Source: Bradyrhizobium stylosanthis (GTDB taxonomy: Bacteria; Pseudomonadota; Alphaproteobacteria; Rhizobiales; Xanthobacteraceae). From it: a DNA stretch of 64,000 nucleotides. Of this stretch, positions 18,176-27,471 are shown piece after piece (within the stretch, counting starts at the first letter, position 1; each line of letters begins with the position of its first letter). The notes under the pieces are model-generated. The model had not been told where the DNA came from. It searched no databases and saw nothing but the letters and a program-made list of their open reading frames with translations. Both the position numbers and the translations under genes were made by a program. Where the stretch lies: positions 1,284,043-1,348,042 of the forward strand of contig NZ_LVEM01000003.1 of the NCBI RefSeq assembly GCF_001641335.1, in the 5' to 3' direction.

Positions 18176-19344
18176 CTTGATGAGGTTGAGGAGCGCCAAA
18201 AGCGCATTTGCAAATAAGGCATGAGTATCGATTCTTGAAGCCATGCCCGGGCAAGGTGGAAGCAGCACGAATCAACATTGCCCCATCATCTCCCGCTTCC
18301 GCTAGCCTCCCGCCCCCAACATCCTCCCCGTCTTAGCGCGCCTGACTGTGTCGATCACTTTGCCTTGGCAACGCAGCATCGTGCTGCGCAAGCGCCCCCC
18401 CCTGATAAGGGCCACCCCTTTTTCACTGGCGTCGCCTTGGATAACGACCGGGCTGCCGGCGTGAACTATCATGGCGCCAGCTGATGGATCAATCAAGGAG
18501 CGCCACGAGCACCTCAGACAAATCATTCAGTAGTGGTCAAAGTTAAGCGTGACGAACGTTGAGCGGTTTCTCGCGTTCGGGGAGCGGCGCTATGCGAAAG
18601 TGGATCCGCCTGTCGGCTTCTCGTCAGGTGAATGCGGCACACGTGGCGAACTGAAGCTCGCGTAAAGGCAACCTCTTCCGGCGATGGAGTTGCCGGCGCA
18701 ACGGCGCGAGCTTGGGTAGCACGCGGTGTTGTTTCCCCCGAAGCGCGCCGCGTGCCGATACAACGTTAGCGCCCGGCAAGCCCCCCATTCGTCGTACCGC
18801 ATTGGCTCCCCTAAGCAGGGCCTGTGAAAAGTAGACGGCTAGCAGCCCCCGTAGCCTTCGTCTCTTCAGAGATAAGCTCAGCACAATTGCAGCAGCGCGA
18901 GCGGCTTTCGCCCCTTCGGTCGAGTTGTCTATCGTTTGAGCGCTGAAGCCACGCGCTAACTCCGCGCTTGGAGGAAATACGCAGGACAGGTCAGCAGCAT
19001 TAATGGCTGTGGCCGACGCTCTCGTCACCGATGTTTTGAAAAATGAACCGTTGGAGATGGCGCGCCGCACTTAGTCAGCAGAATAACCAAGGTCGCGCGC
19101 AATGTAGCGAACAGGTACTGCTGGTTTTCGTTTTGGCTTGTTAGCACAAACTTGTTGAGGTAAGCGGCGACCTTATGCGCCATTGCATTGTATTCGTACT
19201 TCTTGAACAGGAGCTTTACGCTGCAACGACGATACTGCTTTAGCTTTGGCATTACAGGAAAATGAGACATAAACCTCGCCCATAATGGCTATCTTGGCGA
19301 CGGAAGCAACGCGAGCGCGGGAGCGCTTTCACCGAACACCGCAC
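18176..19344. other. About 1.2 kb without a supported gene
   Basis: A minus-strand frame at 19025-19270 (81 codons, AT-richer than its surroundings, Lys/Tyr-rich N-terminus) and plus/minus frames near 18278-18530 are the only notable ones. None shows a family motif. Probably decayed sequence. Confidence 0.35.
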
Positions 19345-19696
19345 CTACCTGGATTGGCAGCCGCCGAATCCACCCATTACAGCGCGTCGACACCGAACGA
19401 GGCGCAGTGTGCAAAGAGCGGCCTGCTCATCGCCCGTCAGACCGGTGAGCGCGTCCCAGAGATCGGCTTTGTCCTTGGGCAGACGCTCCGCCCAGATCTT
19501 GTGGCGCGCCTCGGTCGCCTTGGCCACCAGCGTGCCCATCAGCCCCTGCGCCTGCACCGAAAGCTGACGCTGCGCACGGAGACCTCCATCGCCGCCCCCT
19601 GGGACAAATAGCGGGAGAGACATCGAGGCAGCATTTGTGCAGCACGGCCTGGAAGGCCCCCGAAGGCGTGTTCGCAAGCTGGTCGCGCATCGCCAT
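19345..19696 (-). pseudogene. parB: ParB/RepB-type partition protein, C-terminal remnant
   Basis: Read downward from 19696, a frame gives MAMRDQLANTPSGAFQAVLH. After a shift comes LMGTLVAKATEARHKIWAER and LPKDKADLWDALTGLTGDEQ, then AALCTLRL. This order occurs in the C-terminal half of plasmid-type ParB proteins. The DNA-binding helix-turn-helix and the N-terminal nuclease-like domain are missing. With the broken parA at 16.4 kb it marks a lost plasmid or integrative-element module. Confidence 0.7.
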
Positions 19697-19953
19697 ATCT
19701 AGACTGTCGAATCGCGTGTTTCGCGCGATTGAGGATTAGATTGCGCTTCGGGGCCGGGATCTAATCCACCGGGGCGCAGCATGCGCACGCGACCAACCGT
19801 GGACATCAAATTTTTTTCGGCCAGAAGGTCCGACCCCACCGAAGAAGTCGGTCTCGATGATCCGCCTTGCTCTTCCGCGCCAATGGAAGGGATTCGCCAA
19901 TTTAGTGATGCGGCAACCCAACAAGCGCGGTCAGTAGCGAGAGATAGACTTGG

Positions 19954-20491
19954 TCATCGTGGATGCCGGACAGGCTGATCTTGGTCGACCTCAAACATCC
20001 CCGTGGCCGAATCACCGCGATTGTTTTTCCAAGCCATGCCGCACTTCATGTAAGCCAGCTTATGGCCCTCCGCGCCCAAAGCATAACCGGCGCGGCCGGT
20101 CCCGGTGGCAAAGACGTTGGGACCTGCCTTGCAGTTTGTGCTCACAACAAAGCCGGAGGCGGCGAGGCAGGTATTTGTGCCTTCGGAGACGGCAGCACTT
20201 GCATCGAGTTCGACGCTACGCACCCAGCTGTTGGTCTGCCAGTTGTAACCGATCTGCCACCTGCGAGGAATATGGGGTATCGACGGCACCCCGTAGATTG
20301 ATGGACCGTACGATTGCTGAAGACGGCTCGACCGTACCCACCGCCGAGTGCCCGCCCATATGGCCTCCGGACCAGTTCCATACCGTCGGTCGCAGCTTCA
20401 CTTCTTGCTCAGGGAGCGCCACGTTGGCTATAACCGCTTGCGACAATCGCAATTGTAGGGCTACCGAAAGCAGATCTCCAGATCGCATCAA
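19954..20491 (-). pseudogene. Outer-membrane porin-like barrel, frameshifted remnant
   Basis: Pieces in at least three frames, read downward from 20491, follow the order of a rhizobial outer-membrane barrel: VWNWSGGHMGGH, GGGYGRAVFSN, WQIGYNWQTNSWV, VELDASAAVSEGTNTCLAAS, GPNVFATGTGRAGYALGAEG and KLAYMKCGMAWKNNRGD. The signal peptide and the final strands are missing. It belongs to a related but different subfamily from the truncated barrel at 16.6-17.1 kb. Confidence 0.72.
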
Positions 20492-20704
20492 AGATTGCCC
20501 TACACTCTTGTTCGCAGCCGGCGCCCTAAATTATCGCAGGACAGCACACCGTCGGGGCAGGCCAGACGCTAGCGCGCGACGAGTTCGCCCCGAAGATCAC
20601 CGCACCGTTATCGATGAGTGTTGTGAACGGAGCAAGCCGCGTGCCGAACTGAATTCGCAGCCTCTGAAAGCATTTTTTCGTGGCGCGCCGTGTCGAGGTG
20701 CCGA

Positions 20705-20985
20705 CATTTCAACTCAGACAATCTGTTAGTCGACAGGAGATCGACGCGGCACTGAAGGTAAAGAACGCGCCGGAAGCCGTGCCCGAGCAGGCGTCAACGC
20801 AGCCTTTCAAAGTTATAGCAGCTACAACGACCTTACTCTGATGCGGCGGATCGACGAGTTGTTCACCGGCTGGTCGTTCCTCGGCCCGCGACGAACGACT
20901 GCGATGCTGAAAGCTGAGGCGCTTCAGGTCAATCGCAAGCGCGTGCAGCGGTCGATACGCCACGGTCGCAGCGCTGGACGTCCTA
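20705..20985 (+). pseudogene. IS3-family OrfB, N-terminal fragment
   Basis: The plus strand reads YNDLTLMRRIDELFTGWSFL, then GPRRTTAMLKAEALQVNRKR and VQRSIR. This is the helical N-terminal region of IS3-family OrfB proteins that precedes the DDE core. The catalytic part is missing. The same open frame runs on into the glucanase gene, which is accidental. Confidence 0.75.
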
Positions 20986-21113
20986 GCCTTGGCAAAGGCT
21001 CCACTTATCGACGCGGAAAATCTGCTCAGACCACCAGGACCACCTCACTGGGATTGGCCTCACTTTTGCTTACTTTTGGTTCGCTGGCGGGCAGGTCTCA
21101 GGTGGAGATTAGA

Positions 21114-21854
21114 ATGCTTGAGTTGTCGAAGATAAAAGTACTTGCGCTGCCTTTTGCGGCAATGATTGCGTTATTTCCAGCATCTGCGAAAGCTCCGATC
21201 TGGAGTTCAAGCGATCAATACGGCAATTTTTCCCTTAATGGCTATTCCTGGAACAACGACGTGTATGGTCAAGGTGCTGGGCCTCAAACCATCTCGGTCC
21301 ATTCGGTCACTCAATGGAGCGTGTGGTCGAACCAACCTGATACCGGCGGCATCAAGAGCTATCCCCACGAGGCTTTCAATGTTGGGAAACCGCTGAGCGC
21401 GATCAACAACCTGAGTTCAAGCTTCAATCAGAGCGTCCCGACCAGCGGCAGCTGGAACTTCGCCTACGATATCTGGGACAGCTCAAATGCCTACGAAATA
21501 ATGCTTTGGACCAATTACACCGGGAATCCCGACGGAAGCGGCGATGTTAAACCCATTTCTTACAAGTATAATTCGTCAGGGACTGCCGCGATCCCAGTCT
21601 ACACAAGCGTCAATGTGGGCGGCGCGACTTGGAACGTGTTTGAAGGCTGGAACAAACACAAGGTTATCTCGTTCCTGCGTACCTCCAAGACCAACAGCGA
21701 GACCGTGGATATCAAGAGTATCCTGCAATGGATAGAGTCGAAAGGATATTTCGGGGACATAGCCGTCGGCAGCGTCCAATACGGCGTTGAGATCACCTCG
21801 TCCCCCGGCGGCCAAAGCTTTGACGTCAACCATTGGTCCGTGATCTCAAAGTGA
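21114..21854 (+). CDS. Exported glycoside hydrolase family 12 (endoglucanase-like)
   Basis: I start at ATG 21114, behind AGGTGGAG; the longer open frame upstream is IS debris. The 246-residue product has a Sec signal peptide (KVLALPFAAMIALFPASAKA, cleavage near residue 26). The mature part is a Trp/Tyr/Ser-rich jelly roll typical of GH12. The two catalytic Glu fit AYEIMLWTNY (E128, nucleophile) and QYGVEITSSPGG (E226, acid/base). GH12 enzymes cut beta-1,4-glucans such as cellulose or xyloglucan. Bradyrhizobia are known to carry GH12 cellulases linked to symbiosis, so a role in plant cell-wall loosening is plausible. It stands alone between IS relics, which suggests mobility. No convincing tts box or nod box is seen upstream. 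Confidence 0.85.
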   Translation: MLELSKIKVLALPFAAMIALFPASAKAPIWSSSDQYGNFSLNGYSWNNDVYGQGAGPQTISVHSVTQWSVWSNQPDTGGIKSYPHEAFNVGKPLSAINNLSSSFNQSVPTSGSWNFAYDIWDSSNAYEIMLWTNYTGNPDGSGDVKPISYKYNSSGTAAIPVYTSVNVGGATWNVFEGWNKHKVISFLRTSKTNSETVDIKSILQWIESKGYFGDIAVGSVQYGVEITSSPGGQSFDVNHWSVISK

Positions 21855-22439
21855 CTACTTGGGTCGTTTGCAACAAGGCGGCCCCCTTGGTTGCCTACCA
21901 TCTTAATTCGGCTCGGCGTTGGCGTACGGAGTTCAGATTGTCCTTGAGCGCGGCGGCTTTCAGTCTCCGCCTGAGACATTAGAAGTCAGCTCTGCCACAC
22001 GCAGAGATGATCGAGAGCCGTTGATTGCGGAGGCGGTGGTCAGAATCACTGAGTCAAGCGAAGACGGTTTGGGGCCGCTCTGTACCCGATTACATAGACG
22101 CCAACTCTGACCTCCACGATTAGGTGTACGACCTACAAGTCTGCACAGCAAGCGTCGTGCCACACAGCTTGAGGTCAAACGGGCCAGAGGTTCACTAAGT
22201 TGCGTCCCGCGCCCGCGCCCGCGCAACATGGCGATGCGCAGATGTCGTGTTGCAACATTTGCGCATCAAAGCGAACAAAAACTCGACAAGATTACGACAG
22301 CCGGAGGAGGTGCAGAAGCCTAGGGACGCAGTTTGCTTCGCTAGAGTGAGCATCGCCGGGCTTGCAGGGGCGGCGATGCTAAGGGCGGGCTCGGGCTTTT
22401 TACACGGCCATTTCGGGTCCGGCCAGTCAACGCGAGGCA
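21855..22439. other. No gene recognised
   Basis: Short frames only. A GC-rich alternating tract (about 22205-22226) lies inside. No terminator with a T-run after the glucanase could be identified with confidence. Confidence 0.35.
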
Positions 22440-22650
22440 ACATGGAGCAACAATGCTCGAGCGGCTTGCGCGGCGATTGTGTTCGCGCATGCGCTCGATC
22501 ACGAAGATCTCAGCGTGTACGAACATGACGGCCGTGGGTACAAAAGGATGAGTGTTCGCGTAACCGGGAGCTTAGCAGTTACGACTTCGACAGTGAGTTC
22601 CACATCGCCGGTTCACTTCCGAGTATATACCGCTCATTTCATCTGGCGCA
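22440..22650 (+). pseudogene. Decayed paralogue of the small protein gene at 27472-27831
   Basis: One frame reads FAHALDHEDLSVYEHDGRGY and KRMSVRVTGS. After a shift near 22570 another reads SYDFDSEFHIAGSLPSIYRS. The intact protein at 27.5-27.8 kb has FAHGLRRDVVSVYEHETRGY, SRTSVSVRGN and GFDYEHNCHFSGSLPSVQH in the same order. The two are therefore duplicates, this one broken and lacking its C-terminal third. It lies on the opposite strand from the intact copy. Confidence 0.7.
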
Positions 22651-22963
22651 TTGAATCGATTTACCGTTGACCTCCGACCACGATTGCCATGTGTGCGCCC
22701 TGCCATCAATTGCCAAGGGTTGGCTAGTTGGGCTCTTGATCCTGCATACGGCTTCCTTGGCGTGATCTTCCGCAGGGGTTAGGAGAATGAAACAGACATT
22801 GCCGGCGTTCTGCGGAGCAGCGAGGATGTTTGGCAACAATTCGCCAGACGTTGTCCAGTCCTAAGCCTAATCGTGAAGTCCTCCTTCGTCGGGACACATC
22901 GCTACTCACGTTGGGTCGGACAAGAGGATCTACAATCGACCGTTCCTTTCCTCACTTCTCTCG
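22651..22963. other. Intergenic, nothing recognised
   Basis: The stretch lies between the decayed gene and the convergent end of the oleate hydratase gene. Short frames only. Confidence 0.35.
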
Positions 22964-24727
22964 TCAATCGGAGATCACCTGATGGCCCCCAAGCAGTCCT
23001 CCAAGTCCGGGAGACTCAACCGCCTCCAGCAATAGCTGGCGGAGGAACGCTGGTTCAATCTGCATTTCCTTGCTGTCACGCAGTCGAGCGATAGCGGCAA
23101 GTATTCGGCGAACATCGTAGGTCGAGTTGAAGACCTGTGGCACCCCGCGTTCAATGTTGAGAAGGGTGTAGGCGGCCTCCATCGCGGTGCGAACCGAATA
23201 CTCAGTTGTGAATACACAATCTCGCTCGGCTGACTCGGCAAATTGTCCGATGAACGCGAAATTGGCAGCTCCTTTTGGCACGACATCTGGCCGGTCGCCC
23301 GCTTGCCTGGGCATAAAAAGGGAGGTGACATAGGGCATCATGACGGGAACGGTTCTTGCGCCGGTCTCGGCGAGTTGCGGTATCTCGGCAACGGGCACAC
23401 CAAGGTGATATAGCCATTCCTGCGTAACTTCCGCACCTGTGCAGTCTTGCATCGGCTTCTTTACGAAATCGCCGAGCTTGTTGACAAAGAGAGAATAGAG
23501 CCAGACGATGATTTGGTCTTTTGGCTGATTCTTGAAGTGCGGCTGGCGGTTCACCGTCCAACTGAGCAGCCAACTCGAATCCTTTACCGTAACGATACCG
23601 CCAGTGACGACCTTGCCGCTGAATGGATCGCGTTTGGCGATCTTACGAATATACTCTGGGATGCGCGTATCCAAGGTCGTAATGGTCGCAGATTCCCACT
23701 TGGTCGCATGGATGCTGCCGCCGAAAACGTCAGGCCGGCCGAACGCCGCGCTCTTTGCCGCGATACGTCGCCAGAGGTCCCATGCTGGAGCAGGACCTTC
23801 AATGAGCGTGGCGGGCGTGTGATGGTCGCCGATGTCGGAGTTCTCCGTCAAAGAGCCGATTGTCACGAAGACGAGATCGTCGGTGCAAACATCAATTCCG
23901 CCGCTGTCACCGTCTCTTTTGTAGTTGATGCGCGTGGCCTGCTTGTATCCAGGCCGGATCTCGAAATCGACGTCGGTGACTTCGACGCCGAATTTAAAGA
24001 TGACACCCTGCCTGGTTAGCCAATTGCACAGAGGCAGAACAAGTGATTCAAACTGATTGTACTTGGTAAACTTCAGTGCGCTGAAATCCGGGAGCCCACC
24101 AATGTGATGGATGAATCGATGGAGGTAAAGCTTCATTTCTAGCGCAGAATGCCATTCTTCAAAGGCGAACATTGTGCGCCAGTAAAGCCAGAAGCTGCTG
24201 TTCAGAAGGTCCTGCCCGAAGACTTCATCGACGCGCTTCTTCTCCAGGTCTCGAGGGTTAGCAAGAAAGATGGCGATCAACTCTCTTTGCGCATTGCCGG
24301 TCAGGCCGAAAAGGCCATCGGTATGGGCATCTTGCCCTCGATTTACTGTCGCTCGTTGTAACGAGTAGTTCGGATCATCCTTGTTCAGCCAATAGAACTC
24401 ATCGAGCACGCTGGCGTCTTCCACTTCCAGGGATGGGATCGACCTGAACAGATCCCATAAACACTCAAAATGGTCCTCCATTTCCCGGCCACCCCGAATG
24501 ACGTATCCCTTCTCGCGCTGCTTGGCCCCGTCGAGCGCACCGCCCGGCAGCATCAGCCGTTCGAGAATTGTGATCCGCTTACCGGCCATATGTCCATCGC
24601 GAATGAGGAAGGCCGCTCCGGCAAGCGCCGCCAGGCCCGCACCGATGAACCAAGCGGTCTTCTTGTTTGCAGTATCGGGCTTACGGGGACGGGCAAAGGC
24701 TTCGTAGTTTCCGCTGCTATAATACAT
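22964..24727 (-). CDS. ohyA: Oleate hydratase (FAD-dependent, MCRA family)
   Basis: The 587-residue product matches the oleate hydratase / myosin-cross-reactive antigen family in length and motif order. It has the FAD-binding WFIGAGLAALAGAAFLIRDG near residue 27. IRGGREMEDHFECLWDLF near 77-94 holds the catalytic-loop Glu. It also has ATVNRGQDAHTD, TIGSLTENSDIGDH and FAFIGQFAESAERDCVFTTE near the C-terminus. The enzyme adds water to the cis-9 double bond of oleic acid, giving 10-hydroxystearate. GGAG lies eight bases before the ATG. The SDR gene ends 36 bp upstream on the same strand, so the pair is probably co-transcribed. The dehydrogenase may oxidise the hydroxy fatty acid; that is inference. 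No frame damage. Confidence 0.93.
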   Translation of the reverse strand: MYYSSGNYEAFARPRKPDTANKKTAWFIGAGLAALAGAAFLIRDGHMAGKRITILERLMLPGGALDGAKQREKGYVIRGGREMEDHFECLWDLFRSIPSLEVEDASVLDEFYWLNKDDPNYSLQRATVNRGQDAHTDGLFGLTGNAQRELIAIFLANPRDLEKKRVDEVFGQDLLNSSFWLYWRTMFAFEEWHSALEMKLYLHRFIHHIGGLPDFSALKFTKYNQFESLVLPLCNWLTRQGVIFKFGVEVTDVDFEIRPGYKQATRINYKRDGDSGGIDVCTDDLVFVTIGSLTENSDIGDHHTPATLIEGPAPAWDLWRRIAAKSAAFGRPDVFGGSIHATKWESATITTLDTRIPEYIRKIAKRDPFSGKVVTGGIVTVKDSSWLLSWTVNRQPHFKNQPKDQIIVWLYSLFVNKLGDFVKKPMQDCTGAEVTQEWLYHLGVPVAEIPQLAETGARTVPVMMPYVTSLFMPRQAGDRPDVVPKGAANFAFIGQFAESAERDCVFTTEYSVRTAMEAAYTLLNIERGVPQVFNSTYDVRRILAAIARLRDSKEMQIEPAFLRQLLLEAVESPGLGGLLGGHQVISD

Positions 24728-24763
24728 GACATGTTCTCCGATTGGCCGGCACGTCGGTTAATG

Positions 24764-25525
24764 TCACGAAAACATGTTCTCCAGCGCCGCGCCTTTATGC
24801 GGGACCCCGATAGTCAAGCCGCCATCGAGCACAATCTCGGTACCGGTCATGTAACTGGACGCGTCGCTAAGTAGAAACACGATCGCCTGAGACACTTCCA
24901 CCGGATAGGCGGCCCGGCCCAATGGAATTGGAAAAAGCGCAGGATCCAAGTTCTCACTCATCGCCGTGCTGACGAGCCCAGGATGAACCGAGTTAACGCG
25001 CACGCCGGAGGCCGCGCACTCCAGCGCGGCAGACTTGGTGACACCCCGGACACCGAACTTGGAGGCGACATAAGCATGAAGGCCAGGGCTGCCTCGCAGC
25101 CCCTCGACCGATGAGACGTTGACGATAGAACCTCCGCCCGCACGTCGAATTGCTGGTAGAGCGGCCTGGATACCGAGAAATACGCCGGTCAAATTAACTG
25201 CCAGAGTCCTATTCCATTGATCGAGTGAGAACTGCTCGATAGGAGCCACGCTGGCGATACCGGCATTGTTGACGAGCCCATGTAATACCCCAAAGGTGCT
25301 TACTGCAGCCCCGATCGCCGTTGCCCAGGATTTCGGCTCGCTGACATCCTGGTGCACATAGATCGCGGCATTTCCCAATTCTGACGCGAGAGCCTCTCCG
25401 TGTGCATCAAGGACATCGGTGACTACGACGCGAGCGCCTTCCGAAACCAGCAAGCGGGCATGGGCCGCTCCCATCCCTCGCGCTGCGCCAGTCACCAGAA
25501 TGACTTTTTCGTTCACACGTCCCAT
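24764..25525 (-). CDS. Short-chain dehydrogenase/reductase (classical SDR)
   Basis: The 253-residue protein shows the NAD(P)-binding TGAARGMG (residues 12-19), VNNAG (85-89), catalytic Ser in VNVSSVEG (about 138) and Tyr152/Lys156 in YVASK. An Asp at the end of beta-2 (VVVTDV) favours NAD over NADP. The C-terminus DGGLTIGVPHKGA is typical of steroid/alcohol-type SDRs. GAGG lies eight bases before the ATG. Its gene precedes oleate hydratase by 36 bp, suggesting a role in oxidising a hydroxy fatty acid or a related secondary alcohol. The substrate is not determined by the sequence. Confidence 0.92.
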   Translation of the reverse strand: MGRVNEKVILVTGAARGMGAAHARLLVSEGARVVVTDVLDAHGEALASELGNAAIYVHQDVSEPKSWATAIGAAVSTFGVLHGLVNNAGIASVAPIEQFSLDQWNRTLAVNLTGVFLGIQAALPAIRRAGGGSIVNVSSVEGLRGSPGLHAYVASKFGVRGVTKSAALECAASGVRVNSVHPGLVSTAMSENLDPALFPIPLGRAAYPVEVSQAIVFLLSDASSYMTGTEIVLDGGLTIGVPHKGAALENMFS

Positions 25526-26260
25526 GACATAGTCCTCGCCCGAGGCTGGGGATCGGCGTCAATGAAATACCTTGTCGCACGGAAAGAGGCGCCGCGCTTC
25601 CCTTGAACAGTCGCCAAATGCGGCTCTTTGGACCGAAGGACAATCATTGTAAATTCTCGAGAGTGACAGATGATGGCGATCGCCGCTGCCCAGCCAGCGC
25701 GACCGGTGACATCAAGACGCAGTTGGCTCTGCTCGTCGCAAGACGAGTTTTCAAACGCACATGACGCTCTCCGACGAAGTAGTTGAAGATGAGCGCTCGC
25801 TTCAGCCCGCCATTAGTCGGCTATTGAGCCGACCAATTCGGATGCCTCTCGATGCTTCCGGTAGAGCCAGTACAGGCTCGAACATCTTCGGAGTTCTGCC
25901 GCCATGTGAGATGTCTTCTCATCGCCACTGCTCTCCAATTGGTACGGCGCTGCCGGCGCTCGTCGGACAAACCAATACGAGCAATGCGCATGCCAGGAGA
26001 AGGCAGCTTTTATTATGCGAACTTTGGCCACTACGGCCGACGTCCGACAGCGGTCAAGTCGGCCGTCGCGTCAGATTTCCAACATTATGGGCTGAACCAG
26101 CCATTAGTTGAGACGGGGGCAACAAGCCAAACGCAGCTCAAGCTGGGTCGCCGGATTGCAAGCTGCCTTCCGAACGGAAAGAGGCGATCCCAGCTCCCAT
26201 CCTCTCAAACTACCATCATCGGCTTATCAATGGTCCAAGCGTCCTCTCAGCAGCGGCGAT
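25526..26260. other. About 730 bp without a supported gene
   Basis: Overlapping frames on both strands (the longest 158 codons, plus, 25852-26328, running into the next gene antisense) have no motifs. The stretch separates the SDR/hydratase pair from the decarboxylase-like gene, so it may hold a promoter for the pair. Confidence 0.35.
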
Positions 26261-27019
26261 TCACGCGCTCGAAAGAAGATCGACAACCTGCAGCCTGGAA
26301 TCGTACTCCTCGTACGTTCCAAGCATGATCTCGCGAACGGCCACATTGTGCACGGGATCGATGACTGAGGGCGAGTCGTAAGTTAGCGAAATAGGACCCG
26401 TGAATAGGACTTCTTCGCCCGACTCATCTCGGCGGAACGTTCGGTCTGTGCACCACTTGACGAGCTGTGTCGCAGCTCCTTTCCCGGATTGGGTTATCGG
26501 AGGCAAATGCCGAATCGAATAGAAGTTGGTGTGTGCCGAACAAATCTGCCGTGCGGCCGTTCTCAGGCGCGAATCAGGTTGAGCAGTGATGGTCAACAGA
26601 CGCTTGCCTGCCGGACGTTCAAGCGTCCCTTGAACTAAGCCGCCCTCCCGGGTCAATGCGATGTGTGCAAACTTTTTGGGAGCTCCGAGCCCCTCGCGGC
26701 CAGAGGCGAGGGCAGCGTCGTTCGCCGTCACATAGATATAAGGAATATAGAAGCCGGTCTGCCCGCCAGGATCACGGACTTCGATTCCAGAATATTGCTC
26801 CAGATATGGTCCGACGATGCTTGAGCCGTAGCTTGCGATACCTACAACCCCGATTGGGGGATTTGCGGCAGGAATTAGCTGCTTTGGTAATAGGCGTCCC
26901 ACGTCGCTCGCAATTGTAAAGATGGCTTGAACGGCTTGGCAATTAAGAAACGCGCTGTCATGCTCTTCGTCCCCGTGATAAAGGGGCGCATCGAACGGAA
27001 TACCTCTGATTTCTGTCAT
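26261..27019 (-). CDS. Acetoacetate decarboxylase-family protein
   Basis: The ATG at 27019 follows GGAGGGTAAATA, a strong ribosome-binding site. The 252-residue product aligns by motif with acetoacetate decarboxylases. YIPYIYVTANDAALASGREG is followed by LGAPKKFAHIAL, in which Lys115 and Lys116 occupy the Schiff-base and pKa-perturbing Lys positions. The authentic enzyme makes acetone and CO2 from acetoacetate; many family members act on other beta-keto acids or are lyases. It precedes SDR and oleate hydratase on the same strand, although 735 bp away. It may belong to the same lipid or ketone pathway, which is inference. Confidence 0.82.
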   Translation of the reverse strand: MTEIRGIPFDAPLYHGDEEHDSAFLNCQAVQAIFTIASDVGRLLPKQLIPAANPPIGVVGIASYGSSIVGPYLEQYSGIEVRDPGGQTGFYIPYIYVTANDAALASGREGLGAPKKFAHIALTREGGLVQGTLERPAGKRLLTITAQPDSRLRTAARQICSAHTNFYSIRHLPPITQSGKGAATQLVKWCTDRTFRRDESGEEVLFTGPISLTYDSPSVIDPVHNVAVREIMLGTYEEYDSRLQVVDLLSSA

Positions 27020-27152
27020 TATTTACCCTCCGGTTGAGCGCCTGCGGGGCGCCTGGTGAAGTTCGCGCGCAGGTCACCGATCACGCGCGATAGTGGTTCA
27101 CGACTGCAGACCCGGATCCCACGTGTTGGAGTCGTCTTGCAGCGAGGTCAAT

Positions 27153-27455
27153 CTATGTACCACCCAGAACTAGAATTTTATGTCCTTTGGCGCGTGCGAT
27201 GCGACAAAAGCACTGTCTTTCGCGCCCCCGACTGGGGTGGCCGGAAGCGGACTCGTCTGTACTGACGTTCACGGCGCGTTCGCGATGGCGATGTCTGTCG
27301 CGAGCGATTTCAAACAGAACAGTATCACCGACGTAGACCGTATTGGCATCCCTTAACGCACTGCCGCGAACAAAGTGATCCGCGCGACCGTCGTCACATC
27401 GAATGAAACCGTAATGGCGCTCCCGATTCCAGTAGGTGACTTTGCCCGTCTTCAT
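27153..27455 (-). CDS. Cold-shock-domain protein with C-terminal extension
   Basis: The 100-residue product begins with a cold-shock domain: GKVTYWNRERHYGFIRCDDG (RNP1-like, with YGFI for the usual GFGFI), DHFVRGSAL (RNP2-like) and VYVGDTVLFEIARD. Such proteins bind single-stranded RNA or DNA. Residues beyond about 68 form a Ser/Arg/Cys-rich tail not found in minimal Csp proteins. The ATG follows GGAGAGCAGGA. It lies 16 bp after the stop of the small protein gene at 27472-27831, so the two probably form an operon. Confidence 0.85.
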   Translation of the reverse strand: MKTGKVTYWNRERHYGFIRCDDGRADHFVRGSALRDANTVYVGDTVLFEIARDRHRHRERAVNVSTDESASGHPSRGRERQCFCRIARAKGHKILVLGGT

Positions 27456-27471
27456 TCCTGCTCTCCGTTAG

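Noticed and set aside
20978..21000. Possible tts box (TtsI-binding site) before the GH12 gene, around AGCCTTGGCAAAGGCT
   Set aside because: It resembles the GTCAGCTT-TCG-AAAGCT pattern only with an extra base and several mismatches, and part of it is IS3 coding debris. Not enough to claim type III control.
22205..22226. Alternating GC-rich tract as a CRISPR or tandem repeat
   Set aside because: It is a short low-complexity run with no repeated unit plus spacer structure.
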